45,958 bases of DNA from Bacillota bacterium (GTDB lineage: Bacteria; Bacillota; Clostridia; Acetivibrionales; JAMNYG01). Positions 32,845-40,881 of this stretch are shown piece after piece (the first letter of the stretch is position 1; every line of letters begins with the position of its first letter). Made by a program: the position numbers and the translations under genes. The notes below the pieces were generated by a model that was given only the letters and a program-made list of their open reading frames with translations, was not told the DNA's origin and ran no database searches. The DNA lies in contig JAMNYG010000136.1 in assembly GCA_023622945.1 (NCBI GenBank), positions 1 through 45,958 of the forward strand, written 5' to 3'.

Positions 32845-32957
32845 TTGAAAAGTACTTGCGCTCACTAGAACCTGAATCTAGTGATTCCTTGCAAAACTGG
32901 TTGAGCTTTAGTGGAAAAGAATCTGTGCCTAGCTGAAACTATAGGCGAAATGGATGT
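32827..32957 (+). repeat. 67-bp duplication of the Gfo/Idh gene 3' end, with internal hairpin
   Basis: The sequence from 32827, including the last sense codons and the stop, recurs in diverged form from 32894 (shared AAACTGGTTGA start). Between them CACTAGA and TCTAGTG form a 7-bp hairpin (32863-32883). Confidence 0.65.
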
Positions 32958-33014
32958 GAAGAAGGGAACAATCGCTGCTTCGCTATTTGTCTAAAAGAAG
33001 AAAGGGGCCTTTTT

Positions 33015-33953
33015 ATGATAAAGATTGGTGTAGTAAACATTGATGTATCTCATCCGAAAGCTTTTGCCGAGTATTTAATGAAGGGCAACCGTGCCCGCTA
33101 TACAGCCGTATATAACGACGGATTCCGCGGGGACGATGAAGTGGAAGCTTTTATAAGGAAATACAACCTGGAAAGGCGCTGCAGCACGGTGGAAGAGCTT
33201 GCGGAAATTGTGGATATCGGTTTTGTACAGGGATGCAACTGGGACAAACACCTGCAATACGCTATGCCGTTTATAGAACGCAATAAGCCGGTGTTTATCG
33301 ATAAGCCTATAGTCGGGAAAATAGCTGATGTCAAAAAGCTGGAGGAGCTTGCGGCAAAAGGCGCTGTGATCCTGGGAAGCTCGTCTATCCGGTATGCGGA
33401 GGAAATTGTGAAATTTGCTTCCATGCCTGAGGAGGAAAGGGGCAAAATCGTAAATGTGTTCGGTACGTGCGGGGTGGATGAGTTCAATTATGGCATCCAC
33501 ATAGTAGAGGGTATAGGAGGACTGATACCATCCAATGCCATTTCCTGCAGATTTGTTGGAAGAGGAGAAGTTGACGGGAAGAAGTGCGAAACTTTCTTTA
33601 TCCGCTATGAAAACGGCTGTACTGCCATATACAATACATTACATGGCACCTGGTCCCAAAATGAAGTGGTGGTCATGACTACAAAGGATACTTACCAGTT
33701 CCGTATTACCAGCGATGTATATGCTGCTTTGCTTGACAGGATATGTGATTACATGGAAACCGGCAGGAATACACTGGCTCCTGTACACAAACTCACAGAA
33801 TCCATCAGGATAATGCTGGCAGGAAGGATTTCAAGGGAAAATAATGGAATAGAGGTTAAGCTTACAGATATACCTGACGATGATCCAGGATTTGACGGCT
33901 ATGAGTTTGAAAAGAAATATGCCGCAGCTGCTTCGAAAATTTATTTGAAATAG
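33015..33953 (+). CDS. Gfo/Idh/MocA-like oxidoreductase, diverged
   Basis: 312 residues. N-terminal Rossmann-type start IKIGVVNIDVSHPKAFAEYL lacks the usual G-x-G-x-x-G, but IDKPIVGKIADVKKLEEL matches the E-K-P catalytic segment of the family with Asp for Glu. The middle (NYGIHIVEGIGGLI) contains the family His. The missing Gly-rich turn means cofactor binding may differ or be lost. SD AAAGGGG lies 8 nt before ATG 33015. It ends cluster A, 171 nt after the first Gfo/Idh gene. Confidence 0.8.
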   Translation: MIKIGVVNIDVSHPKAFAEYLMKGNRARYTAVYNDGFRGDDEVEAFIRKYNLERRCSTVEELAEIVDIGFVQGCNWDKHLQYAMPFIERNKPVFIDKPIVGKIADVKKLEELAAKGAVILGSSSIRYAEEIVKFASMPEEERGKIVNVFGTCGVDEFNYGIHIVEGIGGLIPSNAISCRFVGRGEVDGKKCETFFIRYENGCTAIYNTLHGTWSQNEVVVMTTKDTYQFRITSDVYAALLDRICDYMETGRNTLAPVHKLTESIRIMLAGRISRENNGIEVKLTDIPDDDPGFDGYEFEKKYAAAASKIYLK

Positions 33954-33969
33954 TGTTATTCAATAGACG

Positions 33970-34079
33970 GATGAAGGTTTTCATATTAAAGTGTAAGGAT
34001 AGAGGTTTTACTATTAAAGCATAGGGATAGTGGTTTTAAATTAAAATATAGGGATGGAGCTTTTCCGATTATGTTGTTG
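33970..34079 (+). repeat. 28-bp degenerate tandem array, four units
   Basis: Units at 33970, 33998, 34026 and 34053 (28, 28, 27 and about 27 bp) share GATAGAGGTTTT followed by an ATTAAA-type core and AGG. The array starts 16 nt after the second Gfo/Idh stop. Confidence 0.8.
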
Positions 34080-34150
34080 AGACGGAAGTTTTTTCAATTG
34101 ATTTTGTAATGAAAGGGCTTGCATTACCAATAAAAATATACTAGAATATA

Positions 34151-34224
34151 TTGTGCATGTAATTTGGGGTGTAGCCGATCCGGCAGAAAGCTTGTGAGCA
34201 AGCTGCACCCATTAATGTGCACGA
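34151..34224 (+). ncRNA. candidate structured RNA with a three-way junction
   Basis: An outer stem pairs 34151-34164 with 34211-34224 (12 pairs, three of them G-U, two mismatches). It continues into GGGTGT (34167-34172) with GCACCC (34205-34210). Inside are two hairpins: GCCG-ATC-CGGC (34174-34184) and AGCTTG-TGAG-CAAGCT (34189-34204). The strands abut almost without free bases, and several pairs are G-U, which fits RNA rather than a DNA palindrome. It lies 56 nt before tRNA-Ala. I recognise no known riboswitch or ribozyme core. Confidence 0.45.
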
Positions 34225-34280
34225 GAAAGTATTTTGTACTTGATAAATTGCATAAAGCAAGATACAATAAAGTTGTTGAT

Positions 34281-34356
34281 GGGGCATTAGCGCAGTTGGG
34301 AGCGCATCACACTGGCAGTGTGGGGGTCAGGGGTTCGAGTCCCCTATGCTCCACCA
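34281..34356 (+). tRNA. tRNA-Ala (anticodon GGC)
   Basis: 76 nt including encoded CCA. Acceptor stem GGGGCAT/ATGCTCC, D stem GCGC/GCGC, anticodon stem TCACA/TGTGG with 7-nt loop CTGGCAG (anticodon GGC, reading GCC and GCU), variable GGGTC, T arm AGGGG-TTCGAGT-CCCCT and discriminator A. All stems pair. It is the boundary between clusters A and B. Confidence 0.97.
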
Positions 34357-34362
34357 GAAGAG

Positions 34363-34397
34363 AGCCAGGCGAACACAATTCGTTCGTCCGGCTTTTG
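34363..34397 (+). terminator. probable terminator of tRNA-Ala
   Basis: AGCCAGGCGAAC pairs with GTTCGTCCGGCT (one mismatch and one G-T) across 7 nt, then TTTTG. It starts 7 nt after the tRNA. Confidence 0.7.
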
Positions 34398-34410
34398 TTC
34401 TAACGAATGA

Positions 34411-34450
34411 AACCCTGGAGAGATGATACCTTCAGGGTTATTCTTTTTTT
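34411..34450. terminator. second terminator-like hairpin
   Basis: AACCCTG and CAGGGTT pair (extended by AG/CT across one mismatch) and are followed by ATTCTTTTTTT on the plus strand. It can also end the minus-strand remnant whose stop is inside it. Confidence 0.65.
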
Positions 34451-34634
34451 CTCTTTCTTTTTTGGTTGCCTTTTATTACTCTTATTTCAACTATTTGCCT
34501 GGATTGCTTTTCAGCAAGTGCATCGATCTTTTTTTCCAAAACCTCGAGATTTTCATATACTTTTGAATACCCTTCCAGGAAAGCCTTGACAGCGGGTTTG
34601 ATGTCATTTTCAATAGTTAAGCTAATTTAATCAT
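34438..34634 (-). pseudogene. remnant of a small coiled-coil protein gene
   Basis: On the minus strand a frame from 34626 to the stop at 34438 reads NDIKPAVKAFLEGYSKVYEN, then a helical heptad-like stretch (EVLEKKIDALAEKQ) and a very basic end (KRKRKKE). It looks like genuine protein but has no start codon in frame. The only ATG with an upstream AGGAAG-type SD (34632-34634) is in another frame and stops after five codons. A single frameshift near the start would explain this. I do not know its family. Confidence 0.4.
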
Positions 34635-34795
34635 CCTTTTTTCTTCCTAATGATATTTAAACCTTTTTGCACAAAATTATCAACTGTTATTTCTGTAATA
34701 AAATGGTAGGATTAGAGTTCAAAAGATAATAATGTATAAAAAAAACGTAAGAATCTGAAAAGCTTATTTTAGCTACAGGTACTATACTTTAATTA

Positions 34796-34809
34796 ACAGA
34801 TAAATCTGT
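34796..34809. promoter_or_regulatory. possible operator palindrome upstream of cluster B
   Basis: ACAGAT-AA-ATCTGT is a perfect 6+2+6 palindrome, 25 nt before the first gene of cluster B and just after TACTAT/TATACT boxes. The rest of 34640-34790 is AT-rich with nothing clear. Confidence 0.3.
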
Positions 34810-34834
34810 AATTAGTCTATAAGGGGAAGTAGCC

Positions 34835-35875
34835 ATGGAAGACATTTATTTATCAGATTATCAGCCTGAAAGCGAGCTTATGGTTGAATGTCATGATATT
34901 TCTTATCCTAAATTTCCGGTAATTGATTTTCATACGCATTATGGATGGGGAAACAAAAAATACCATCTCAAAACTGAAATGGAGTTCCTTGACGGCCTGG
35001 GGGTAAAAGGACTGGTTAACCTTGACGGTGGCTGGGGTGAGAGACTTGATACAGCAATGAAGTTTTTCGCTGACTACAGGGATAAAATTGTCATATTTGG
35101 AAATCTTGATTTTAGTGGTATTGACGAAAAGGGATATACAAGCAGGCTTGTAAATACGCTTAAGGAATCATACAAGAAAGGCATAAAAGGATTGAAAGTA
35201 TTCAAGAGCCTTAGTTTAAATCTTACGGATAAAAACGGTAAGCATATACGCGCAGATGATAAAAGACTGAAGCCGGTATGGGAAACGGCAGGAGAACTGA
35301 ACATACCCGTACTCATTCATATAGCTGATCCGGTTGCTTTTTTTAAGAGAGTCGATGAAAAAAATGAACAATTCAGTCAGTTAAGGAGAAATCCCCATTA
35401 TCAACTTTACGGACATGAATTCACTTTTGAGCAGTTAATGGAAATGCAGCACAATTTACTTGCGGAAAATCCTCATACAACATTTGTAGTCGCTCACGTT
35501 GGTTCATATTCTGAGAATCTGGGATTTGTATCCAGGCAGCTGGATGAATTTCCCAATATGTACATTGATGTTTCAGCAAGGCTTGATGAACTGGGAAGGC
35601 AGCCTTATACAGCGAGAAAGTTTCTTATGAAATATAGCGACAGAATTCTTTTTGGTACTGATACAGCGCCAACCCAGGCTGAATTCAACACTGCTTATTA
35701 TAAAGCTTTTTACAGGCATTTGGAGACATATGATGAATATTTCCAGTATGCATTAACTGAGTTTAAGGGAAGATGGAAGATTTATGGTGTTGGATTACCT
35801 GATGATGTGCTTAAGAAGATCTATTATGAAAATGCAGTAAAACTTGTTCCTGAATTTAAGAAATGCCTGGAATAA
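34835..35875 (+). CDS. amidohydrolase family protein (Amidohydro_2-like)
   Basis: 346 residues, TIM-barrel metal-dependent hydrolase. The metal His pair is VIDFHTHYGWG near the N terminus; further barrel residues are LIHIADPVAFF (His), FVVAHVGSYSENLGF (His) and ILFGTDTAPTQ (Asp). This set fits the Amidohydro_2 group, which includes lactonases and decarboxylases of ring-cleavage pathways. An RraA-type aldolase in the same cluster makes a lactone or hydroxy-acid substrate plausible. SD AAGGGGAAG precedes ATG 34835. First gene of cluster B, 42 nt before the GH4 gene. Confidence 0.88.
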   Translation: MEDIYLSDYQPESELMVECHDISYPKFPVIDFHTHYGWGNKKYHLKTEMEFLDGLGVKGLVNLDGGWGERLDTAMKFFADYRDKIVIFGNLDFSGIDEKGYTSRLVNTLKESYKKGIKGLKVFKSLSLNLTDKNGKHIRADDKRLKPVWETAGELNIPVLIHIADPVAFFKRVDEKNEQFSQLRRNPHYQLYGHEFTFEQLMEMQHNLLAENPHTTFVVAHVGSYSENLGFVSRQLDEFPNMYIDVSARLDELGRQPYTARKFLMKYSDRILFGTDTAPTQAEFNTAYYKAFYRHLETYDEYFQYALTEFKGRWKIYGVGLPDDVLKKIYYENAVKLVPEFKKCLE

Positions 35876-35917
35876 TTTGAACATAAGATTTATTTAATTC
35901 CCAAAGGAGGACTTGGC

Positions 35918-37219
35918 TTGCTGAAAATATCGATTATCGGAGCAGGAAGCAAATTCACTCAGCATATTATCACGGACATTTTAAGTATAAGTGATTTGGA
36001 TGAGGGGTTATTTGCCCTTGTGGATATCGATTCGCGCAGACTTGAACTGGCGAAAAAAATCACAGAAAAGATCATAGAACTGACAGGGAAAAATTGGTCC
36101 GTAACAGCTTCAACTGAGCGTAAAGAGGTAATAGCAGGGTCGGATTTCGTAATAAACCAGATAGAAGTAGCAGGACTTGATACGGTGAAAAATGAATTTG
36201 AAATACCGTTAAAGTATGGAGTCAAGCAATGCATCGGGGATACAATGGGTCCTGGAGGATTATTTAAAATACTTCGAACTGTTCCGGCATGGCTTGAGAT
36301 TATAAAGGACGTGGAAGAATTATGCCCTGATACGCTGTTATTAAATTATGCAAATCCCATGTCGGCAATGACTCTGGCAGCAGTCAGATCAACAGGTATA
36401 CCTGTTGTAGGATTGTGTCATTCAATTCAGGGAACCTCTCATCAACTTGCAGATTATCTCGGTGTGCCCTATGAAGAACTGAAGTGGAAATGTGCTGGAA
36501 TTAATCACATGTCCTGGTTTGTAGAGCTTACACACAAAGGGAAGGATATGTACCCGGTTTTGCTTGAAAAGATAAAGGATCCGGAATTTCTTGCAAAAGA
36601 TCCTGTCAGGTTTGATGCTCTGAAATATTTAGGAGCGTTTGTATCAGAATCAAGCGGGCATTTTTCGGAATATGTCCCCTATTACAGAAAGAGACAGGAT
36701 CTGATCGATAAACACTGCGGAAAGGATTATAACGGCGCAACCGGATTTTACGCATCTAGCTGGCCTGAAAGAAGGAGAAAGAATGATGAGGGAATAATAA
36801 ACAAGCTTTCCGGTGCAGAGCCAATTAAACTTGAAACAAGTAATGAATACGCAGCTGTAATTATCGAGGGAGTTGTAAAAAATATTCCCAAAGTAATATA
36901 CGGAAATGTTTTGAACAAAGGATTAATTGAGAATCTCCCGTTTGAAGGAGTGGTTGAAGTTGCATGCATGATAAATGGAAATGGCATTAATCCATGCCAC
37001 TTTGGGAAACTGCCTGAACACTTGGCTGCTTTAAACCGTTCATGTATGTCATTTTTTGATCTTGCAGTTACAGCGGTAATGGAACAAAGCAGAGAAGCTG
37101 CATTACATGCACTAATGCTGGATCCTCTTACGGCTGCTGTTTGCTCTCCATCGGAAATAAGCAGTATGTTTGATGAATTGTATGAAGCAGACAAAGAATA
37201 CATAATTGAGCTAAAATAG
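35918..37219 (+). CDS. glycoside hydrolase family 4 protein, alpha-galactosidase-like
   Basis: 433 residues. GH4 enzymes use NAD+ and a metal: they oxidise C3, eliminate the aglycone and reduce again. N-terminal NAD site ISIIGAGSKFTQHI. Metal ligands are C167 in LCHSIQGT and H197 in GINHMSWF. The C-H-S motif resembles the alpha-galactosidase (MelA) group rather than the C-N-x-P phospho-glucosidase group, which fits an ABC-imported, unphosphorylated sugar. GDTMGPGGLFKILRTVP and LLNYANPMSAMT are further family blocks. TTG 35918 lies 7 nt after AAAGGAGG. A uronidase specificity cannot be excluded. Confidence 0.9.
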   Translation: MLKISIIGAGSKFTQHIITDILSISDLDEGLFALVDIDSRRLELAKKITEKIIELTGKNWSVTASTERKEVIAGSDFVINQIEVAGLDTVKNEFEIPLKYGVKQCIGDTMGPGGLFKILRTVPAWLEIIKDVEELCPDTLLLNYANPMSAMTLAAVRSTGIPVVGLCHSIQGTSHQLADYLGVPYEELKWKCAGINHMSWFVELTHKGKDMYPVLLEKIKDPEFLAKDPVRFDALKYLGAFVSESSGHFSEYVPYYRKRQDLIDKHCGKDYNGATGFYASSWPERRRKNDEGIINKLSGAEPIKLETSNEYAAVIIEGVVKNIPKVIYGNVLNKGLIENLPFEGVVEVACMINGNGINPCHFGKLPEHLAALNRSCMSFFDLAVTAVMEQSREAALHALMLDPLTAAVCSPSEISSMFDELYEADKEYIIELK

Positions 37220-37494
37220 GCAAGCTGTTGGGATCTCGTAATGGCATGATTATAAGGATAATAAGTAGAAAAAAAAGATAATAATTTCTAAATACAACAT
37301 CAAGAGGCCAAATTATAATTGAATCAGATGATAAATGATTACCGAGATTGTACACCTTGCTAGGTCTTCAAACAATTCTAGAATAATCACTTAAGGAAAC
37401 AAGCCAGCATCAGTCAACTTAATTTTCCAACATAAGTTCATATTGAATATTTCAATGCAGTTACGCATGAAGCTTTATCAATTGACCGGATCGC

Positions 37495-37522
37495 TTGTTT
37501 CGGAAAAGTGATGTTCTATAAT
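37495..37522 (+). promoter_or_regulatory. candidate promoter of the ABC transporter operon
   Basis: TTGTTT at 37495-37500 and perfect TATAAT at 37517-37522, spacer 16 nt, 50 nt before the binding-protein start. The rest of the gap 37220-37494 is AT-rich and holds nothing else that I can name. Confidence 0.5.
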
Positions 37523-37571
37523 TGTTCGAAATATATCAAGTAATTTTAAGCATTGTAGCGGGGGGAATTTT

Positions 37572-38921
37572 ATGAAAAAGCTTTTGGCAATTGGCTTGTC
37601 TGTTCTGCTTATGGCTGTTAGCCTGATGGGGTGTGGCAGCAAGCAAGAGACGACATCATCCAAAACAACGACAGGTACAACACAGCAAGGTACAACTCAA
37701 CAAGCTGCAACTCAGCAGGAAACTACCCAGGAAGAAACAAAAAAGACATTGAAGGATGCAACCCTGGAATTCTACATCTGGAATGAAGCTCAGCTGGAAG
37801 GTATGAGCAGAATAATTGAAGGTTTCAACAAAATCTATCCCAATGTAAAAGTAAATCTTCAGGTTATTCCTACCAATCAGTACAAAACAAAGCTGCAGAC
37901 GACATTACCTTCAGGTACAGGCGCAGATATTTTCTGGCTGAATGCCGGTGATGCAGCACAATTTATGCCATCAGGCCTTATTATGGAGTTGCAGTCATTA
38001 ATTGACAGAGACAAGGTGGACATGACTCCGTTTCCTGAAACCATTAAAAAACTCTATACTTATGAGGGTAAACTGTATGGCATACCAAAAGATTATGACA
38101 CCATAGGATTGTGGTTCAATAAAGAGATGTTTGATAAAGTAGGGCTAAAATATCCTGATGATACCTGGACCTGGAATGACGTGCTTGAAAACGCCAAAAA
38201 ACTGACCATCAGAAATAGCGACGGTACTGTAGAACAATATGGTTTTATTGTCCATCCGACACCTCAAGGCTGCCTCAACAATTTCATTCTCCAGAACGGA
38301 GGATTTGTATATGATCCTGAGACCGGCGAGCCGGTTATTAATTCTCCACAGAATATAGAAACCTTCAAGTTCCTCTTGGATATGATAAATGTTCATAAAG
38401 TATCACCAACGTACGCAGAACTTCAGGAAGTTAACCAGAGAAATATGTTCCTTAGCGGAAAAGCAGCAATGCTTACTGATGGTTCATGGCTGGCCAAAAA
38501 CTTCTATGAAGCAATGGGTGATAAACTTGGTTTGGCTCCGCTGCCCAAGAATAAGCAAAGAGGAGTTATGATCCATGGTCTCGCATTCGTGGGCGCAGCC
38601 AAAACAAAATATCCTGAACAAGTTTGGGAATTCTTGAAATATTGCGCAACTCCTGAAGCTCAGAGGGCACAGGCAGGGGTCATAATACCGGCCTATAAGG
38701 GTATGGAACAAGGTTACTATGATATGGTTCCTCAGTTACCTCTGAAGATACTGACGGATGCGGTAAGTTACTCTTACTCAAACTTTATTCCGCTCAGGAA
38801 CGCAGCAGAAGTAAGTAAAGCCATTAACGATGAATATATTAATATGTTCATGGGCTTAAAGGATGTGGAGACAGCTCTGAATGATGCTCAGAAGAATGCA
38901 ACTGAAGCGTTTCATAAATAA
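37572..38921 (+). CDS. ABC transporter sugar-binding lipoprotein
   Basis: 449 residues. Type II signal peptide with lipobox SLMGC (lipidated C21) anchors it outside the membrane. A Thr/Gln-rich linker (about 27-60) includes four pentapeptide repeats. The mature domain is a family 1 solute-binding protein: ATLEFYIWNEAQLEGM, FNKIYPNVKVNLQVIP, LPSGTGADIFWLNAGD, YGIPKDYDTIGLWFNKEMFD, FLSGKAAMLTDGSW. It captures an oligosaccharide or glycoside for the two permeases that follow. A hairpin separates it from the permeases. The ABC ATPase is not in the window and may be a shared MsmX-like protein. Confidence 0.95.
   Translation: MKKLLAIGLSVLLMAVSLMGCGSKQETTSSKTTTGTTQQGTTQQAATQQETTQEETKKTLKDATLEFYIWNEAQLEGMSRIIEGFNKIYPNVKVNLQVIPTNQYKTKLQTTLPSGTGADIFWLNAGDAAQFMPSGLIMELQSLIDRDKVDMTPFPETIKKLYTYEGKLYGIPKDYDTIGLWFNKEMFDKVGLKYPDDTWTWNDVLENAKKLTIRNSDGTVEQYGFIVHPTPQGCLNNFILQNGGFVYDPETGEPVINSPQNIETFKFLLDMINVHKVSPTYAELQEVNQRNMFLSGKAAMLTDGSWLAKNFYEAMGDKLGLAPLPKNKQRGVMIHGLAFVGAAKTKYPEQVWEFLKYCATPEAQRAQAGVIIPAYKGMEQGYYDMVPQLPLKILTDAVSYSYSNFIPLRNAAEVSKAINDEYINMFMGLKDVETALNDAQKNATEAFHK
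37674..37733 (+). repeat. 15-bp x4 in-frame repeat in the lipoprotein linker
   Basis: Units GTTQQ, GTTQQ, AATQQ and ETTQE encode a flexible tether between lipid anchor and binding domain. Confidence 0.85.
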
Positions 38922-38932
38922 ATAATTGACTC

Positions 38933-38987
38933 AAGGTGACATTCATGAATAGCCGGTAAAAAGTGCTATTCGTGTATGTCACCTTTT
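38933..38987 (+). terminator. long hairpin between binding protein and permeases
   Basis: AAGGTGACAT pairs with ATGTCACCTT, and inside it GAATAGC pairs with GCTATTC. A short T run follows. Such structures partly terminate or protect the 3' end and explain higher expression of the binding protein. Confidence 0.75.
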
Positions 38988-39027
38988 CTAAATAAGCGCA
39001 GCTATATCGAAAGGAGCAAAATTTCTT

Positions 39028-39975
39028 ATGAAAAATGAGTCTTCTGCCATCAAGAGATTTCTTGATAAAAAGGTAACCAGAAAGTCACACAACCTGAATA
39101 AAAGTGAATGGCTATACGGTTATCTTTTAATTACACCTCTGTTAACAGGACTCATGATATTTTTGTTTATACCAATGATTCAGTCTTTCTATATGTCATT
39201 GACAGACTGGAATGTTTTAAATGAGCCGAAATTTATAGGACTGCAAAACTATAAAACTGCATTTACTGATAAAGGCATACTCAGAGAACTGTATAACACT
39301 ATTTATTATACTATTGGTACAGTACCGGCAGGTATCTTCATATCTACTTTTATAGCATATTTACTGTCAAAGAATTTGAGAGGAACCAGCATATACAAGA
39401 CTATATATTTTCTTCCTATAATTACGATGAGTGCAGCAATTGCTATCGTGTGGCAGTGGATGTTCAACTCAAAGATGGGACTTGTTAATGAGTTTCTGCG
39501 GATTTTTGGTATAAAGGGCCCTATGTGGCTTGGCGATCCAAAGTGGATAATGCCTGCAATAATAATAGTATCTGTCTGGAAGAGTATCGGCAACAATGTA
39601 ATTATCCTCATGGCAGGCTTAAGGGACATACCAACTACTTATTACGAAGCGGCTGAAATTGATGGAGCCAAAGGTTGGCACAAATTCTGGTATATAACCA
39701 TACCGCTTTTAACACCTACTTTATTCTTTTTAAGTACGATGGGACTTATAGGTTCACTCAAAGTTTTTGACCTGATAATGCTTTTTAATAACGGTGCAAC
39801 TTCCGGTCCAATGCTTGAAGCTACTAAAACCATAGTTTATGGAATATATACAAATGGTTTTACATTCTTAAAGATGGGTTATGCATCAGCTGAAGCAGTA
39901 TTGTTGTTTGTTTTAATAATGATAGTTACCGGAATCCAGTTCTTTTTCCAGAAAAAATGGGTTCATTACTATTAA
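39028..39975 (+). CDS. sugar ABC transporter permease (MalF-type)
   Basis: 315 residues with about six membrane helices: LLITPLLTGLMIFLFIPMI near 32-50, GTVPAGIFISTFIAYLL, TIYFLPIITMSAAIAIVW, IMPAIIIVSVWKSIG, TPTLFFLSTMGLIGSL and AVLLFVLIMIVTGIQFFF. The cytoplasmic EAA loop that docks the ATPase is EAAEIDGAKGWHKFW. The N terminus has a charged cytosolic extension. SD AAAGGAG precedes ATG 39028. It pairs with the MalG-type permease 38 nt downstream. Confidence 0.95.
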   Translation: MKNESSAIKRFLDKKVTRKSHNLNKSEWLYGYLLITPLLTGLMIFLFIPMIQSFYMSLTDWNVLNEPKFIGLQNYKTAFTDKGILRELYNTIYYTIGTVPAGIFISTFIAYLLSKNLRGTSIYKTIYFLPIITMSAAIAIVWQWMFNSKMGLVNEFLRIFGIKGPMWLGDPKWIMPAIIIVSVWKSIGNNVIILMAGLRDIPTTYYEAAEIDGAKGWHKFWYITIPLLTPTLFFLSTMGLIGSLKVFDLIMLFNNGATSGPMLEATKTIVYGIYTNGFTFLKMGYASAEAVLLFVLIMIVTGIQFFFQKKWVHYY

Positions 39976-40013
39976 AGTAATCAGAGCTTAAATGCGGAGG
40001 GAGAAATAATTCG

Positions 40014-40844
40014 ATGACGAACAGAATGCCTTTGATATTCAAAATCATAGCATATGTGATATTAACTGCTGGTGCTGTAACAATGTTATTGCCGTTTGTA
40101 TGGATGTTTCTGACTTCGTTTAAAACCTTTGCCGAAACCATGCAGGTACCGATAGTGTGGATACCAAGGAAATTCACCCTGGACAATTTCCAGAGGGTTT
40201 TAAGCCGCTTTGATTTTGCAAGGTATTACATGAACACAATAATAGTTTCTGTAGGTACAACTGTTCTGCAGCTTACAATATGTTCACTGGCAGCTTTCTC
40301 TTTCGGCAGACTTAAATATCCTGGCAGAGATAAACTATTCTTCCTCATATTAAGTGTACTTATGGTTCCCGGCCAATTAACCCTGATACCAAAATATAAT
40401 TTAATGATAAAGCTGGGATGGATTAACACTTTTAAAGCATTGATTATTCCTGGTATATTCAGTGCATACGGCACCTTTTTCTTAAGACAGTTTTATATGA
40501 CTATTCCTATTGAGCTTGATGAATCTGCTAAAATCGATGGCTGTTCACCAATAGGTATATATTTAAGAATTGTTCTGCCACTGACAAGAAATGCACTTAT
40601 AGCTCTTGGTATTTTCACATTAATAGGTGAATGGAATGAGTTATTATGGCCTCTTATAGTAACCAACAAAGAAAGCATGAGGCTCCTTTCAACCGGTGTT
40701 GCGTTACTGGTAGGTGAACACCTTACAGAATACAACATATATATGGCTGCAGCAGTATTGGCAACAGCGCCCATGATATTTGTATACATACTTGCACAGA
40801 AATACATCATAGATGGAGTGGCTATAACAGGTATTAAAGCTTAA
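40014..40844 (+). CDS. sugar ABC transporter permease (MalG-type)
   Basis: 276 residues, six membrane helices, of the carbohydrate uptake CUT1 type. Begins with helix IAYVILTAGAVTMLLPFVW, contains YYMNTIIVSVGTTVLQLTI and the EAA-like loop ELDESAKIDGCSPIGIY. The C-terminal VAITGIKA end is typical of MalG-family proteins. It completes the membrane pore with the upstream permease. SD GGAGGGAG precedes ATG 40014. The racemase gene follows after 37 nt. Confidence 0.95.
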   Translation: MTNRMPLIFKIIAYVILTAGAVTMLLPFVWMFLTSFKTFAETMQVPIVWIPRKFTLDNFQRVLSRFDFARYYMNTIIVSVGTTVLQLTICSLAAFSFGRLKYPGRDKLFFLILSVLMVPGQLTLIPKYNLMIKLGWINTFKALIIPGIFSAYGTFFLRQFYMTIPIELDESAKIDGCSPIGIYLRIVLPLTRNALIALGIFTLIGEWNELLWPLIVTNKESMRLLSTGVALLVGEHLTEYNIYMAAAVLATAPMIFVYILAQKYIIDGVAITGIKA

Positions 40845-40881
40845 TTCCTTAATGTGCTGACAATCCGGAGGTCCGGGCAAC

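Noticed and set aside
34333-34356. tRNA-Ala 3' end as an att site with a second copy in the window
   Set aside because: No second copy of the tRNA 3' sequence was seen near cluster B or at the window end.
34164-34403. 79-codon plus-strand open frame across the tRNA
   Set aside because: It reads through the structured RNA and tRNA-Ala and matches no family; the tRNA is certain.
34407-34589. 60-codon hydrophobic plus-strand frame
   Set aside because: It overlaps a terminator and is the antisense of the better protein-like minus-strand remnant; no SD.
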